The notes beneath the pieces are model-generated. The model was not told the DNA's origin. It saw nothing but the letters and a program-made list of their open reading frames with translations, and made no database searches. A DNA stretch of 17,081 nucleotides from Clostridia bacterium. Its GTDB lineage: Bacteria > Bacillota > Clostridia > Oscillospirales > SIG627. The position numbers were made by a program, and so were the translations under genes. Below are positions 1 through 7,782 of this stretch, in pieces. The stretch is from the NCBI GenBank assembly GCA_017453605.1, contig JAFTEP010000180.1, forward strand, positions 1 to 17,081. Reading direction: 5' to 3'. Position 1 is the first letter of the stretch. The number at the start of each line of letters is the position of its first letter.

Positions 1-1259
1 AGGACCGCTTTCTGCCCGACAAGGCGATCGATCTTCTCGACGAGGCTTCCGCGCGTCTGTCGCTCAACGATCCCGTGATAAACAGGATCGAACAGCTCAA
101 GGATCAGATCGCTTCCGTCCGCAGCGAGCGCGAACAGAAGGAGCAGAACAACTCTCCCTCCGATCAGGACTACGCCGCACTCGCCGAATTAAAGGTAAGA
201 GAACTGAGACTCATAAACGAATACGATTCTCTCACAAAGCAGCGCGAGAATATAAAGCTTTCCGAAAACGATCTAGCCTGCGTTATCGAGGCGTGGACGG
301 GCATCCCCGCCGCCAACATCACACAGAACGAGTTCGACCGCATTTCCGCTCTCGACTCCAGACTCAAAGAACGCATCGTCGGCCAGGACAAGGCGATCGA
401 CGCCGTATGCCGCGCGATCAAGCGTTCGAGAGCCGGTGTGACGAGCAAAAGAAAGCCCGTTTCCTTCATCTTCGCCGGACCCACCGGCGTTGGAAAGACC
501 GAACTTGTCAAACAGCTCGCCTCTATCCTTTTCACCAGCCCCGCATCGCTGATACGTCTGGATATGAGCGAGTTTATGGAAAAGCACGCCGTCAGCAGGA
601 TCATCGGTTCTCCTCCGGGCTACGTCGGATACGACGACGCCGGTCAGCTCACCGAGAAGATCCGCCGCAAGCCGTATTCCGTCATACTTTTCGACGAGAT
701 CGAAAAGGCACATCCCGACGTCATGAACATCCTCCTGCAGATCCTCGACGACGGCAGGATCAGCGACGCTCACGGGAAAGAAGTCAATTTCGAGAACACC
801 GTCATCATCATGACTACCAACGCAGGAAGCAACGTTCAGACCTCTCTTGCGGGCTTTACCCGCGGCTCGGTCTCCGGCGCGGAGGAGAAGACACAGAAAG
901 CTCTGAACGAATTTCTGCGCCCCGAATTCATAAACCGCATCGACGAGATCATCACGTTCAATCCGCTCGGCATCGAGCAGTTCAAAGCCATCGCCAGGAT
1001 CCAGCTCGGCGATCTCGCCTCGGCGCTTAAGGAGAAAGAGATCTCGCTATCCTGGGACGATTCGGTCGCGGACTTTATAGCAGAGAAATCCTTCTCCGAA
1101 AAATACGGAGCAAGGAATCTGCGCCGTTTCATCCAGACCGAGGCTGAGGACCGCATAGCCGCGCAGATCATTGATTCCTATCAGTCCCGTCCGTCGGGCG
1201 TCAAACTTACCGTGGAGGACGATCGGCTCAGCGTGAAGCTGATCTGTGACGGAGAATGA
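1..1259 (+). CDS. clpC: ClpC-type AAA+ unfoldase, C-terminal part (5' end outside window)
   Basis: This is the 3' part of an HSP100/Clp ATPase that unfolds proteins in the cytoplasm. The frame is open from base 3 and begins inside the end of the first AAA+ module (RFLPDKAIDLLDEA), so the GTG at 75 is internal. A short coiled-coil middle segment of the ClpC type follows, much shorter than in ClpB. The second AAA+ module has Walker A GPTGVGKT (477-500), the pore-loop stretch GSPPGYVGYD, Walker B VILFDEIEKAHP (from 681), the sensor region MTTNAG and the arginine-finger stretch FINRIDEI. The tripeptide AGF (849-857) sits where B. subtilis ClpC has VGF, the ClpP-docking loop. This and the short middle domain favour a ClpP-partner unfoldase over ClpB. 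The stop overlaps the next start (ATGA), indicating translational coupling. ClpE or another ClpC paralogue cannot be excluded without the N-terminal domain. Confidence 0.9.
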   Translation, partial: DRFLPDKAIDLLDEASARLSLNDPVINRIEQLKDQIASVRSEREQKEQNNSPSDQDYAALAELKVRELRLINEYDSLTKQRENIKLSENDLACVIEAWTGIPAANITQNEFDRISALDSRLKERIVGQDKAIDAVCRAIKRSRAGVTSKRKPVSFIFAGPTGVGKTELVKQLASILFTSPASLIRLDMSEFMEKHAVSRIIGSPPGYVGYDDAGQLTEKIRRKPYSVILFDEIEKAHPDVMNILLQILDDGRISDAHGKEVNFENTVIIMTTNAGSNVQTSLAGFTRGSVSGAEEKTQKALNEFLRPEFINRIDEIITFNPLGIEQFKAIARIQLGDLASALKEKEISLSWDDSVADFIAEKSFSEKYGARNLRRFIQTEAEDRIAAQIIDSYQSRPSGVKLTVEDDRLSVKLICDGE

Positions 1260-3841
1260 ATCTTCTCGAGGTCGATCCCGAAAAACTTCGGCAGGTCCTC
1301 GGCTCATCGGAAGAGGCGGGTCTCAGCACCGGGCAGGCACTGCAGAATCTCAGGGAATTCGGTCCCAACACCTATTCGGGCAGGATCCCTGAGAAGTTCG
1401 GCGTCTTCAAGCGCATTTTCGGAGACATCCTGCTCATAGTCTTCGTATTGATGTGTCTGTTTTTAATCATCACTTCTCCCGACACGGAGACCGTTCTCAC
1501 TCTCGTCTTCACCCTCGTCGGATATCTCGTCTTCACAGTCGGAAGCTATCTCTATTCCGAACGCGTCAAGACTCGCGTCCGCCGCACCGGTCAGGTCCGC
1601 TGCCGCGTCAAGCGCGACGGGAAGCTCGTCGGCGTAGACTGGAGAGACGTCGTTCCCGGGGACACTCTCTACGTCGAGAAGGGAGAAGTCGTTCCCTGCG
1701 ACGGCATCATTATCCGCAAACGCGCGCTGAAGGTGCTCGAGGCGAATGTCACAGGCAAATGCGAAGCCGTTATAAAGCAGGAATACAGAGATATAGACGA
1801 GCTTTCGCTTCCGTATTTCGACTGCATCCTGTTTGCGGGGACCGTCATCCTGAACGGCACCGCGACCGTTCTCGTGTGCAACACCGGCAGGAACATCTTC
1901 GACCGCTCCAACATCAAGCGCACGGAAGAGAGTATGCCGAAGATCCACCACACCGCCCGTTTTGTCAATAAACAGCTCGGGCTTCTCTGGATCCCGGTCG
2001 GCTTTCTGATCTTCGCCGTGGGCATCGTGGTCTCTCAGCCGTTCTTTGAAATGTTTTTCTACGCTCTCGCTCTCATGGTCGCCGCGGTGCCGGACGCCGC
2101 GGGAATCCTCAGCGAGCTTTGCGTCGCCGTTCAGGTATCTGCCCTGATGAAAAGAGGCTGCGTTTTAAGAAACTTTGCCGCGATTGACAAGATCCCGAAG
2201 ATAAGCTGCATCAGCGTTCACGGCGAGGATTTCTTTCTCGGTCAGACTCCCGCGATAGGGACCTATCTTGTAGACGACTGCCCTTATCAGTTCAGAGACA
2301 GCCCGGACTACGCGGCCGAGCTTCTGGAACTGGCAGTAGTGGCTTCGAACAGCGAGAAAACTCCGTTTATGAACGGAGAAAGGAACGTCGACAGAGCTCT
2401 CGCCCAGGAGGCGAAGCGGTTCTCCGTCAGAAGAAAGCGCTCCGAAAAGAATTTCGGCGTCTTTTCAAGAAGGGAATACGACGACCGTCTCGGCTTCTCG
2501 TCCGTCTTCTGTATGAAGAACGGGCGATATAAATACGTCATCCGCGGAAACGCCGAAAAAGTCCTTAGAAGATGCAGTCATATAAAGAAAGGCGATCAGG
2601 CTGTTCCGCTCAATCAGAGCGCCCGTCAGCGCCTTACCGATACCGCAAGAAGCATTGCCGTCAACGGAGAATTCGTTCTCGCCGTCGCCGTGCTCGACGC
2701 CAAGAGCCCGCCCGAACGCGACTTTCCCGACTGCATCGTCGGTCTGACCTTCGTCGGTTTTCTGGGACTCTACACACCCGTTATGACCACTGCCGCCGAA
2801 GCCGCGGGTCAGTGCGTGAAAAACAACATAGACGTCCTGCTTCTCAACTCCGGCGATCCCGACAGAAGCTTCGGTCTCGCGAAAAGCCTCTCGCTCGTCA
2901 ACGATTCCGACAAGCCTTTCGCTATGGACGAGAGGATGTATCAAAGGATCGACAAGGGGCTTCTCCTTGCAGATCTGAAGAGCTATAAAGTCTTCTGCGG
3001 TCTCGATCCGGGCGAGGAGAGGGACATCGTGAGATACCGCAACGAAGCCGGAGACGTCACCGCCGCCGTCACGGACTCGCTCGTTTCTTCCGTCGCGCAG
3101 TCGGAAGCGGACGTTTCGTTCGTGTTCAGAGGCTCTCACTGGGTCAGCGTCCGTCACAACGCCGACGTTCTTCTCGACCGCCGCAGCTTTGAGGGCGTCT
3201 ACACCTCGATGAAGACCGTCCGCGCGATCTGCCGCAACGTTTCGACAATGCTCAGATACGTGATATTCGTTCAGTTCGCTCTCGCGTTCACCGCTCTGAG
3301 CTCCCTTATTTCTTTCGGGTCTCTCGCGCTGACTCCGCTCGATCTTGTCGTTTTCGGACTCTTCGTCTGCGTTTCGGGCTCTGTGGCACTAATAAACGAT
3401 TATCCCTACGGAGCGCGCAGGTCCGATCAGGAGGAAGGTAAGGATTCCTTCACTCTCGGCGACCTCGTTCCGTCCGCCGTATTCGGCGCGGTCACGGCGA
3501 TCGTCACCTGTCTGAGCTGGCGGATCGTCTACTATCACACCTCTCTTACTGCTTACGCTTCTGCGGCGGCCATCATCACTCTCTTCGCTTCCGCGCAGTC
3601 TGTCAGACTCGGCTTTTCGTCCGAACAAAGCGTTTTCAGGCGCAGCAGAGAGTTCAACGTCTGGGGGCTCGTGAGCATCGCCCTCAGTATAGTTTTCGCT
3701 GTCTTTTTGATTATCGCCGTTCCGTCCGCTCAGCAGATCACCGACGCTATACCGGACTTTGTCACGGTTTTGATAGCTCTCGTCTGGGGTCTCGTTCCGC
3801 TCGGGCTTTGCGAGCTCGCAAAGCTCATCAGGCGCATCTGA
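1256..3841 (+). CDS. Catalytically degenerate P-type cation ATPase-like membrane protein (pseudo-ATPase)
   Basis: The 861-aa frame is intact and has the domain order of a type-II P-type ATPase. In order it has an N-terminal cation-ATPase segment (residues 15-55), membrane pairs near 57-96 and 240-290, an actuator domain between them, nucleotide/phosphorylation domains (about 305-650), and six further helices (about 665-855), ten in all. The motifs that make a pump work are replaced. The actuator TGES is TGKC (166-169). The DKTGT loop is GEDFF at 323-327, so the phosphorylated Asp is Gly. The M4 PEGL is PDAA (279-282), KGA is RGN (430-432), and the DP(PR) region reads YTPVM. TGD is SGD (532-534), and GDGVNDAP has become a stretch around AVTDSLVSS (604-612). 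Surrounding residues stay alignable, with VVPGD, GEVVPCDG, SEADVSFVF and good helices, so this is not random decay. Ion pumping is very unlikely; a scaffold, receptor or regulatory role is inferred. It overlaps clpC by 4 nt. Confidence 0.85.
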   Translation: MNLLEVDPEKLRQVLGSSEEAGLSTGQALQNLREFGPNTYSGRIPEKFGVFKRIFGDILLIVFVLMCLFLIITSPDTETVLTLVFTLVGYLVFTVGSYLYSERVKTRVRRTGQVRCRVKRDGKLVGVDWRDVVPGDTLYVEKGEVVPCDGIIIRKRALKVLEANVTGKCEAVIKQEYRDIDELSLPYFDCILFAGTVILNGTATVLVCNTGRNIFDRSNIKRTEESMPKIHHTARFVNKQLGLLWIPVGFLIFAVGIVVSQPFFEMFFYALALMVAAVPDAAGILSELCVAVQVSALMKRGCVLRNFAAIDKIPKISCISVHGEDFFLGQTPAIGTYLVDDCPYQFRDSPDYAAELLELAVVASNSEKTPFMNGERNVDRALAQEAKRFSVRRKRSEKNFGVFSRREYDDRLGFSSVFCMKNGRYKYVIRGNAEKVLRRCSHIKKGDQAVPLNQSARQRLTDTARSIAVNGEFVLAVAVLDAKSPPERDFPDCIVGLTFVGFLGLYTPVMTTAAEAAGQCVKNNIDVLLLNSGDPDRSFGLAKSLSLVNDSDKPFAMDERMYQRIDKGLLLADLKSYKVFCGLDPGEERDIVRYRNEAGDVTAAVTDSLVSSVAQSEADVSFVFRGSHWVSVRHNADVLLDRRSFEGVYTSMKTVRAICRNVSTMLRYVIFVQFALAFTALSSLISFGSLALTPLDLVVFGLFVCVSGSVALINDYPYGARRSDQEEGKDSFTLGDLVPSAVFGAVTAIVTCLSWRIVYYHTSLTAYASAAAIITLFASAQSVRLGFSSEQSVFRRSREFNVWGLVSIALSIVFAVFLIIAVPSAQQITDAIPDFVTVLIALVWGLVPLGLCELAKLIRRI

Positions 3842-3880
3842 CCCCCGGCCCGCATTATTTTCAGAAAGGAGAACAAACAA

Positions 3881-4081
3881 ATGGTAGTTACCAAAGAAAG
3901 CATCATCGGCGAGATCCTCGATTTCGACCCCGAGACCGGAGCTTTTTTCCTTGAGATCGGGATGCACTGCCTCGGCTGTCCCGCTTCCCGCGGAGAGAGC
4001 GTAGCTGAAGCCTGCGCCGTTCACGGCACTGACGCCGACGCGCTCGTCAAGAAGCTCAACGATTTTCTCGCTTCAAAGTGA
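3881..4081 (+). CDS. DUF1858-family redox-disulfide small protein
   Basis: This 66-aa cytosolic protein matches the DUF1858 family, also called the hybrid-cluster-protein-associated redox disulfide domain. It shows the N-terminal pattern T-K-E-S-I-I-G-E-I-L-D and the characteristic Cys pair in HCLGCP (C30, C33), followed by a helical tail with an extra Cys (C45). Its length is typical for a stand-alone member. A strong ribosome site (AAAGGAG, 3866-3872) precedes the ATG by 8 nt. Family members are thought to shuttle redox or bind metal through the CxxC, but the substrate is unknown. It lies 39 nt after the pseudo-ATPase gene without an obvious promoter, so co-transcription is likely. No hybrid cluster protein gene is visible here. 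Confidence 0.85.
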   Translation: MVVTKESIIGEILDFDPETGAFFLEIGMHCLGCPASRGESVAEACAVHGTDADALVKKLNDFLASK

Positions 4082-4089
4082 AGCGGTCT

Positions 4090-4117
4090 CCCGGCGCCAA
4101 CACTTTTTGGCGCCGGG
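4090..4117 (+). other. Intercistronic GC-rich hairpin
   Basis: A perfect 10-bp inverted repeat (CCCGGCGCCA / TGGCGCCGGG) has an 8-nt loop and lies 9 nt after the DUF1858 stop. It is followed by AAAAG on the + strand, and the reverse strand also lacks a T-run, so it is not a standard intrinsic terminator. It may act as an mRNA-stability or processing element between the small gene and trmK, or as a weak attenuator. Confidence 0.5.
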
Positions 4118-4148
4118 AAAAGAGCGATAAGAAAGGGGAGCGCCTTTT

Positions 4149-4820
4149 ATGGATCACGCCGTCCTTTCGCCGCGGCTTGCCGCCGCCGCGTCGTGTATCC
4201 CTCGCGGCTCGGTAGTCGCGGACGTGGGGGCCGATCACGCCTCCCTCTCGATATATCTTCTTTCGTCCGGCATTTCGCCTTATGTGATCGTATCGGACAT
4301 CAATCCGCTCCCTCTGGAGCGGGCGCGCCTGGCGATCGAAGAATCGGGCTTCGGTCCGAAAGCCCGATTCTGTCTTGCAGACGGGATGAAGCAGCTTTTT
4401 AAGTATTCCCCGGACTGTTTTGCGGTCTGCGGGATGGGAGGCGACACCATCTCCTCCATGCTTGACGGCGACAAAAGCGTTTTTGACGGGAAGACCTTTG
4501 TTTTTCAGCCGATGACAAAACACGAAAAGCTTCGCGCCGCGCTTTATTCCGGAGGCTTTTTTATCGACCGTGAGACTGTCGTTGCCGAGAGGGGACGTCC
4601 TTTTGTGATAATCGCTTCTCATTACGACGGTATCAAAAGAGAAGCCGGCGATCTCGAGCTTCTCGCCGGCAGAGAGCGCGGGATCTATCCGGAACTGATT
4701 TGCTATTACCGTCAGATCCTGAAACGACTTGAAAAGAGGGCGTCCGGACTTGAAATTTCCGGCAGGGACGCATCTTTTGAAAGAGCGCTCGCCGATTCTC
4801 TCAGAGCGCGGATGAACTGA
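4149..4820 (+). CDS. trmK: tRNA (adenine(22)-N1)-methyltransferase, TrmK family
   Basis: The 223-aa protein is a class I SAM-dependent methyltransferase of the TrmK (YqfN) family, which methylates N1 of A22 in bacterial tRNAs. It opens with LSPRLAAAASCIPRGSVVADVGADHASLSIYL. The SAM-binding glycine loop is ADVGADH (24-30), the acidic ribose-binding end of strand 2 is SDINPLPLERA (49-59), and the family signature GMGGDTISSML starts at residue 95. FVFQPMTKHEKLR and RPFVIIASHY continue the family pattern, and the C-terminal part is helical as in TrmK. AAAGGGGAG precedes the ATG by 9 nt. The next gene is a Nif3-like protein 30 nt on, an arrangement conserved in many Firmicutes (trmK-yqfO), which supports the call. 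No promoter is visible between it and the upstream genes. Confidence 0.9.
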   Translation: MDHAVLSPRLAAAASCIPRGSVVADVGADHASLSIYLLSSGISPYVIVSDINPLPLERARLAIEESGFGPKARFCLADGMKQLFKYSPDCFAVCGMGGDTISSMLDGDKSVFDGKTFVFQPMTKHEKLRAALYSGGFFIDRETVVAERGRPFVIIASHYDGIKREAGDLELLAGRERGIYPELICYYRQILKRLEKRASGLEISGRDASFERALADSLRARMN

Positions 4821-4850
4821 TTCAAGCTTATTTTCGTACGGAGGTTTATA

Positions 4851-5627
4851 ATGGATCGCAGAGCTTTTTATGAGATCTTCAACAGGGCATATCCGCCGGA
4901 GCTCTCCTGCGAATGGGACAACGACGGCGTTATGGTCTGCGGCGATCTACGAAGGGAAGTTAAGCGCGTTCTCGTCTGCCTTGACGCCACTTCTCAGTGC
5001 GTCGAAGAGGCTGTGAACGAAGACTTCGATCTGATCGTGAGCCATCATCCGCTTCTGTTCAGAGGTCTGAAAACTCTCGACGCATCAAATCCCGTCGGGA
5101 AAAAGCTCTTTGCTCTGACAAAAAACGACGTCGCGGTCTTCAGTTTCCACACACGCATGGACGCCGCGCCTTCCGGGTTGAACCGCTCCGTCGCCGATGC
5201 TCTCGGTTTTCTTGACCCTAAGCCTCTGAGCGTTCCCGGCGTTCAGGGCTCGATCGCGCTGATCGGGAACGTCAAAGAGTCCTCGCCGGAAGAATTTGCG
5301 GCTTTGAGCGCCGCGAGATTTTCTTCTCCCGTGACGCTCTGGTCCGCAAACAAAAAGATCACAAAAGCCGTCTGCGTCTGCGGAGGCGGCAGGGATCTTC
5401 TCTCGGCGGCCTGCGCTTGCGGAGCAGATCTGGTCATATCCGGGGATCTCGGCTACAACGGCGTTTTAGACGCTGTGGAGTCCGGGATGAGCGTCCTCGA
5501 ACTTCCGCACAGGGCGTCAGAGCTTCTGTGTCTTAATGTTTTTGAAGATCTGATCGCTTCAAACGCGCCGGACGTTTACGTCAAAAAGTGCTCCTCGGGC
5601 GGCGAAAGCATGGTTTTTATGCCCTGA
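4851..5627 (+). CDS. Nif3-like dinuclear metal center protein (YqfO/YbgI family)
   Basis: This is a 258-aa member of the Nif3/DUF34 family, often named GTP cyclohydrolase I type 2 homologue, with no firmly established reaction. It has the N-terminal pattern CEWDNDGVMVCGD and the metal-binding HHPLLFRGLK (H65, H66). HTRMDAAPSGLN follows (H100, D104), and the C-terminal HRASE (H220, E224) completes the dinuclear site known from YbgI. It is the short form without the PII-like insertion of B. subtilis YqfO. The segment normally reading GDxxYH is GDLGYN here (198-203), a small deviation whose effect is unknown. The start is set by TACGGAGG 7 nt upstream of the ATG. It follows trmK by 30 nt and is probably the last gene of the block. 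No convincing terminator follows, only an AT-rich stretch. Confidence 0.9.
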   Translation: MDRRAFYEIFNRAYPPELSCEWDNDGVMVCGDLRREVKRVLVCLDATSQCVEEAVNEDFDLIVSHHPLLFRGLKTLDASNPVGKKLFALTKNDVAVFSFHTRMDAAPSGLNRSVADALGFLDPKPLSVPGVQGSIALIGNVKESSPEEFAALSAARFSSPVTLWSANKKITKAVCVCGGGRDLLSAACACGADLVISGDLGYNGVLDAVESGMSVLELPHRASELLCLNVFEDLIASNAPDVYVKKCSSGGESMVFMP

Positions 5628-5724
5628 TTGTAAAATAACCCGTATATTTTTTTATTTCTCGTATTGATATTTGATAAATACCGCGTCAATTTTTATTTTG
5701 AATGAAATTTGTCGGATTTTTTTA

Positions 5725-5753
5725 TTGTAAAATTCTTCGATTGGTGTTATAAT
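5725..5753 (+). promoter_or_regulatory. Vegetative promoter for the oligopeptide-binding protein gene
   Basis: TTGTAA (5725-5730) and TATAAT (5748-5753) are separated by exactly 17 bp, which fits a sigma-A promoter. Transcription would start near 5760 and leave a leader of about 85 nt. The whole 5628-5760 stretch is strikingly AT-rich against the GC-rich genes around it, and I see no gene in it. Confidence 0.85.
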
Positions 5754-5808
5754 ATTTTTCAGATTCTGTTGTTCGGATCGCCCCGACCCTTCCGACCGAG
5801 GTTCGCGG

Positions 5809-5834
5809 CTTCCCGGCAGGCATTTCATGGGAGG
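5809..5834 (+). promoter_or_regulatory. Possible Shine-Dalgarno-sequestering hairpin
   Basis: CTTCCC (5809-5814) can pair with the ribosome-binding GGGAGG (5829-5834), with one G-U pair and a 14-nt loop, closing the translation start of the downstream lipoprotein gene. Six pairs with this loop are modest, so it may be chance in GC-rich DNA. Confidence 0.3.
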
Positions 5835-5844
5835 TTTTTGTTTT

Positions 5845-7599
5845 ATGGTTAAAAAGCTCGTTGCTCTTACGCTGATCTTCGCGGCGCTCGTGTGTTCACT
5901 CACGTCTTGCGCGGTTGATCTTGAGGACAAGGGACCCGTCATCAGACTCTATCTGACGACTGAACCCGCAAATCTCGATCCGGCAGTGATGATCTACGAC
6001 AAAAACACGATCAAATACACCGGCGTTATGTTCGAGGGTCTCACAAAGATAAACAACAACAGGATCGAAAAGGGTATCGCCTCCTCCTGGAGGACCGATT
6101 ACGATCAGGAGAAGGGCGAATTCAAACTCGAGATCACCCTTGAGACCTCCAAATGGAACGACGGCAGGACCCTTTCCGCCGACCAGTTCTCCTGGGCGTG
6201 GAAGCGCATCCTCTCGCCGGAGACCGACAGCCCCGCGGCGGCGCTCCTTTTTGACATAAAGAACGCCAAGGCTGCGAAAGCGGGCGACGTCAGCATCGAC
6301 TCCGTCGGTATCGCCGCGGTCAGCCAGACGATCCTCGAGATCGAATTTGAAAAGCCCATCGACGTCGAGCTCTTCCTCGAAGCGATCGCAAGCCCCGCTC
6401 TCTATCCCGTCAGGGACGACGTAGCCGGAGTTGAAGCGAAGGTCGACACCTGGGCGAGGACCGGCACCGACGATATGCTTTCCGACGGCGGCTTCGCACT
6501 CAAGGGCAGGGAGAACGGCGGACTATACCGTCTCGAAATGAGCAGCTACTACCGCGGACTCAACACTCAGATCGACGGCTTCATGAAGTTCGTCAAACCC
6601 TTCCGTCTCCTCACCGACTACTCCGTTTCTCTCGACGATCAGCTCGCTCTCTTCGACGCCGGCGAGATCTACTACGTCGGCGAGCTCTCCAAGGAGAATT
6701 ACGCCAATCGCGAGAAGGATCTCAAGACCCAGGATCTTCTGAGCTCCTATACTTATTTCTTCGATTGCTCCAATCCCGTTCTTTCCAACGCCTCGGTCAG
6801 AAAGGCGCTTTCCACCGCCCTCGACCGCACACAGATCGCCTCGATCATCGGCAGAGGCACAAAGGCCGCCAAGGGCTTCGTGACCTACGGCGTCTACGGA
6901 TCCTCTCTCGGCAGATCCTTCAGAGACGAGGCGGGCGACGTCTACGGCACGACTGCTGACGTCAGCGCCGCCAAGAGCCTGCTCGCTTCCGCGGGCGTCA
7001 GCGGCGGAAGCTTCTCTCTGACCTACCGCACCGACAGAGACTACGATCTCGAAGTCGCGCAGTACGCCAAGAGCGTCTGGGAAGGCCTCGGCTTCAAAGT
7101 GACTCTCGTGGGTCTCGACAGATCCGAATATGAGACCGCTCTCTACGCCGGCGACTGGGACGTCATCGCCCTCGATTATCAGGGACTCACCACCAGCGCG
7201 TATTCTTATCTTGCGCCGTTTGCCACGAGATACTCCGGAAGCGTCGTTTCCGTTGCTGACGACAGCATCGGCTACACTCCGCACGTCACGAATTTCGCCA
7301 ACGATCAGTATGACGCTCTTGTAGATTCGATCCTCGAAAAGACCAACAGAGCCGACAGAGCAAAGATCCTCGTCGAGCTCGAGAAGCTCTTCGCCGATCA
7401 GGCTCCCGCCTGTGCGCTCTGCTTCTACACCGACTATTATCTGGTCTCCAACGAAATGAAGAACCTCAAGTCCAACCAGTTCGGCTACAGGGATTTCTCG
7501 GAAGTTCTTCTCAACAACTACCAGAAGATCAACGAGGTCTACTACTCGGTCGTCGAATCGATCGCTGAATCCTCCAACGCCGCGGCGGCGGTCGCATAA
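5845..7599 (+). CDS. Solute-binding lipoprotein, family 5 (oligopeptide ABC transporter type)
   Basis: This 584-aa extracytoplasmic binding protein resembles OppA/family 5 and would deliver peptides or similar solutes to an ABC importer. The leader MVKKLVALTLIFAALVCSLTSC ends in a lipobox with the lipidated Cys at 22. The mature start has the family pattern IRLYLTTEPANLDPA, GVMFEGLTKI and the later SKWNDGRTLSADQFSWAWKRIL. The second lobe has SVRKALSTALDRTQIASIIGRG. The ATG at 5827 is rejected as start because GGGAGG (5829-5834) is the ribosome site for the ATG at 5845. The gene has its own promoter and terminator and no permease or ATPase gene nearby, so it is an orphan binding protein here. 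Heavy use of C-ending codons suggests high expression. The ligand is unknown. Confidence 0.9.
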   Translation: MVKKLVALTLIFAALVCSLTSCAVDLEDKGPVIRLYLTTEPANLDPAVMIYDKNTIKYTGVMFEGLTKINNNRIEKGIASSWRTDYDQEKGEFKLEITLETSKWNDGRTLSADQFSWAWKRILSPETDSPAAALLFDIKNAKAAKAGDVSIDSVGIAAVSQTILEIEFEKPIDVELFLEAIASPALYPVRDDVAGVEAKVDTWARTGTDDMLSDGGFALKGRENGGLYRLEMSSYYRGLNTQIDGFMKFVKPFRLLTDYSVSLDDQLALFDAGEIYYVGELSKENYANREKDLKTQDLLSSYTYFFDCSNPVLSNASVRKALSTALDRTQIASIIGRGTKAAKGFVTYGVYGSSLGRSFRDEAGDVYGTTADVSAAKSLLASAGVSGGSFSLTYRTDRDYDLEVAQYAKSVWEGLGFKVTLVGLDRSEYETALYAGDWDVIALDYQGLTTSAYSYLAPFATRYSGSVVSVADDSIGYTPHVTNFANDQYDALVDSILEKTNRADRAKILVELEKLFADQAPACALCFYTDYYLVSNEMKNLKSNQFGYRDFSEVLLNNYQKINEVYYSVVESIAESSNAAAAVA

Positions 7600-7625
7600 G
7601 CCGTAAACTTTCATACGTTTCTTCT

Positions 7626-7660
7626 CCCGGGCGCTTCAACGCGCCCGGGTCTTTCTTTTA
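7626..7660 (+). terminator. Intrinsic terminator after the binding-protein gene
   Basis: CCCGGGCGC and GCGCCCGGG form a perfect 9-bp stem with a 6-nt loop, followed by the T-rich tail TCTTTCTTTT. It is 26 nt past the stop codon and closes a single-gene unit. Confidence 0.92.
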
Positions 7661-7721
7661 TCCGGCTTGAGAGCTCCGGCTGAAAAAGATAAATTCAGAC
7701 AAATTTTGAAAAATCTGTGCG

Positions 7722-7750
7722 TTGCAAAAAGGCATTTCGGAGCATATAAT
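7722..7750 (+). promoter_or_regulatory. Vegetative promoter for the MecA-like gene
   Basis: TTGCAA (7722-7727), 17 bp, TATAAT (7745-7750). The predicted start of transcription, near 7757, rules out the TTG at 7750 as a start codon and makes the ATG at 7756 unlikely. Confidence 0.85.
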
Positions 7751-7782
7751 TGTGTATGAATCTTTTTTGCGGGGTGAGGCAT

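Noticed and set aside
75..77. GTG at 75 as the start of the Clp gene
   Set aside because: The frame is open to the window edge and the upstream residues match the end of the first AAA+ module.
1256..3841. Interpretation of the P-type ATPase-like gene as a frameshifted pseudogene
   Set aside because: The frame is continuous over 861 codons with intact membrane helices and a coupled start, so inactivation is by substitution of motifs, not by reading-frame damage.
5827..5844. ATG at 5827 as start of the binding protein
   Set aside because: It overlaps the ribosome site GGGAGG that serves the ATG at 5845, and it would add six residues ahead of a normal lipoprotein signal peptide.
6523..7614. 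Long minus-strand open frame opposite the binding-protein gene
   Set aside because: Same codon-bias artefact. It spans a well-supported lipoprotein gene and has no promoter or family pattern.
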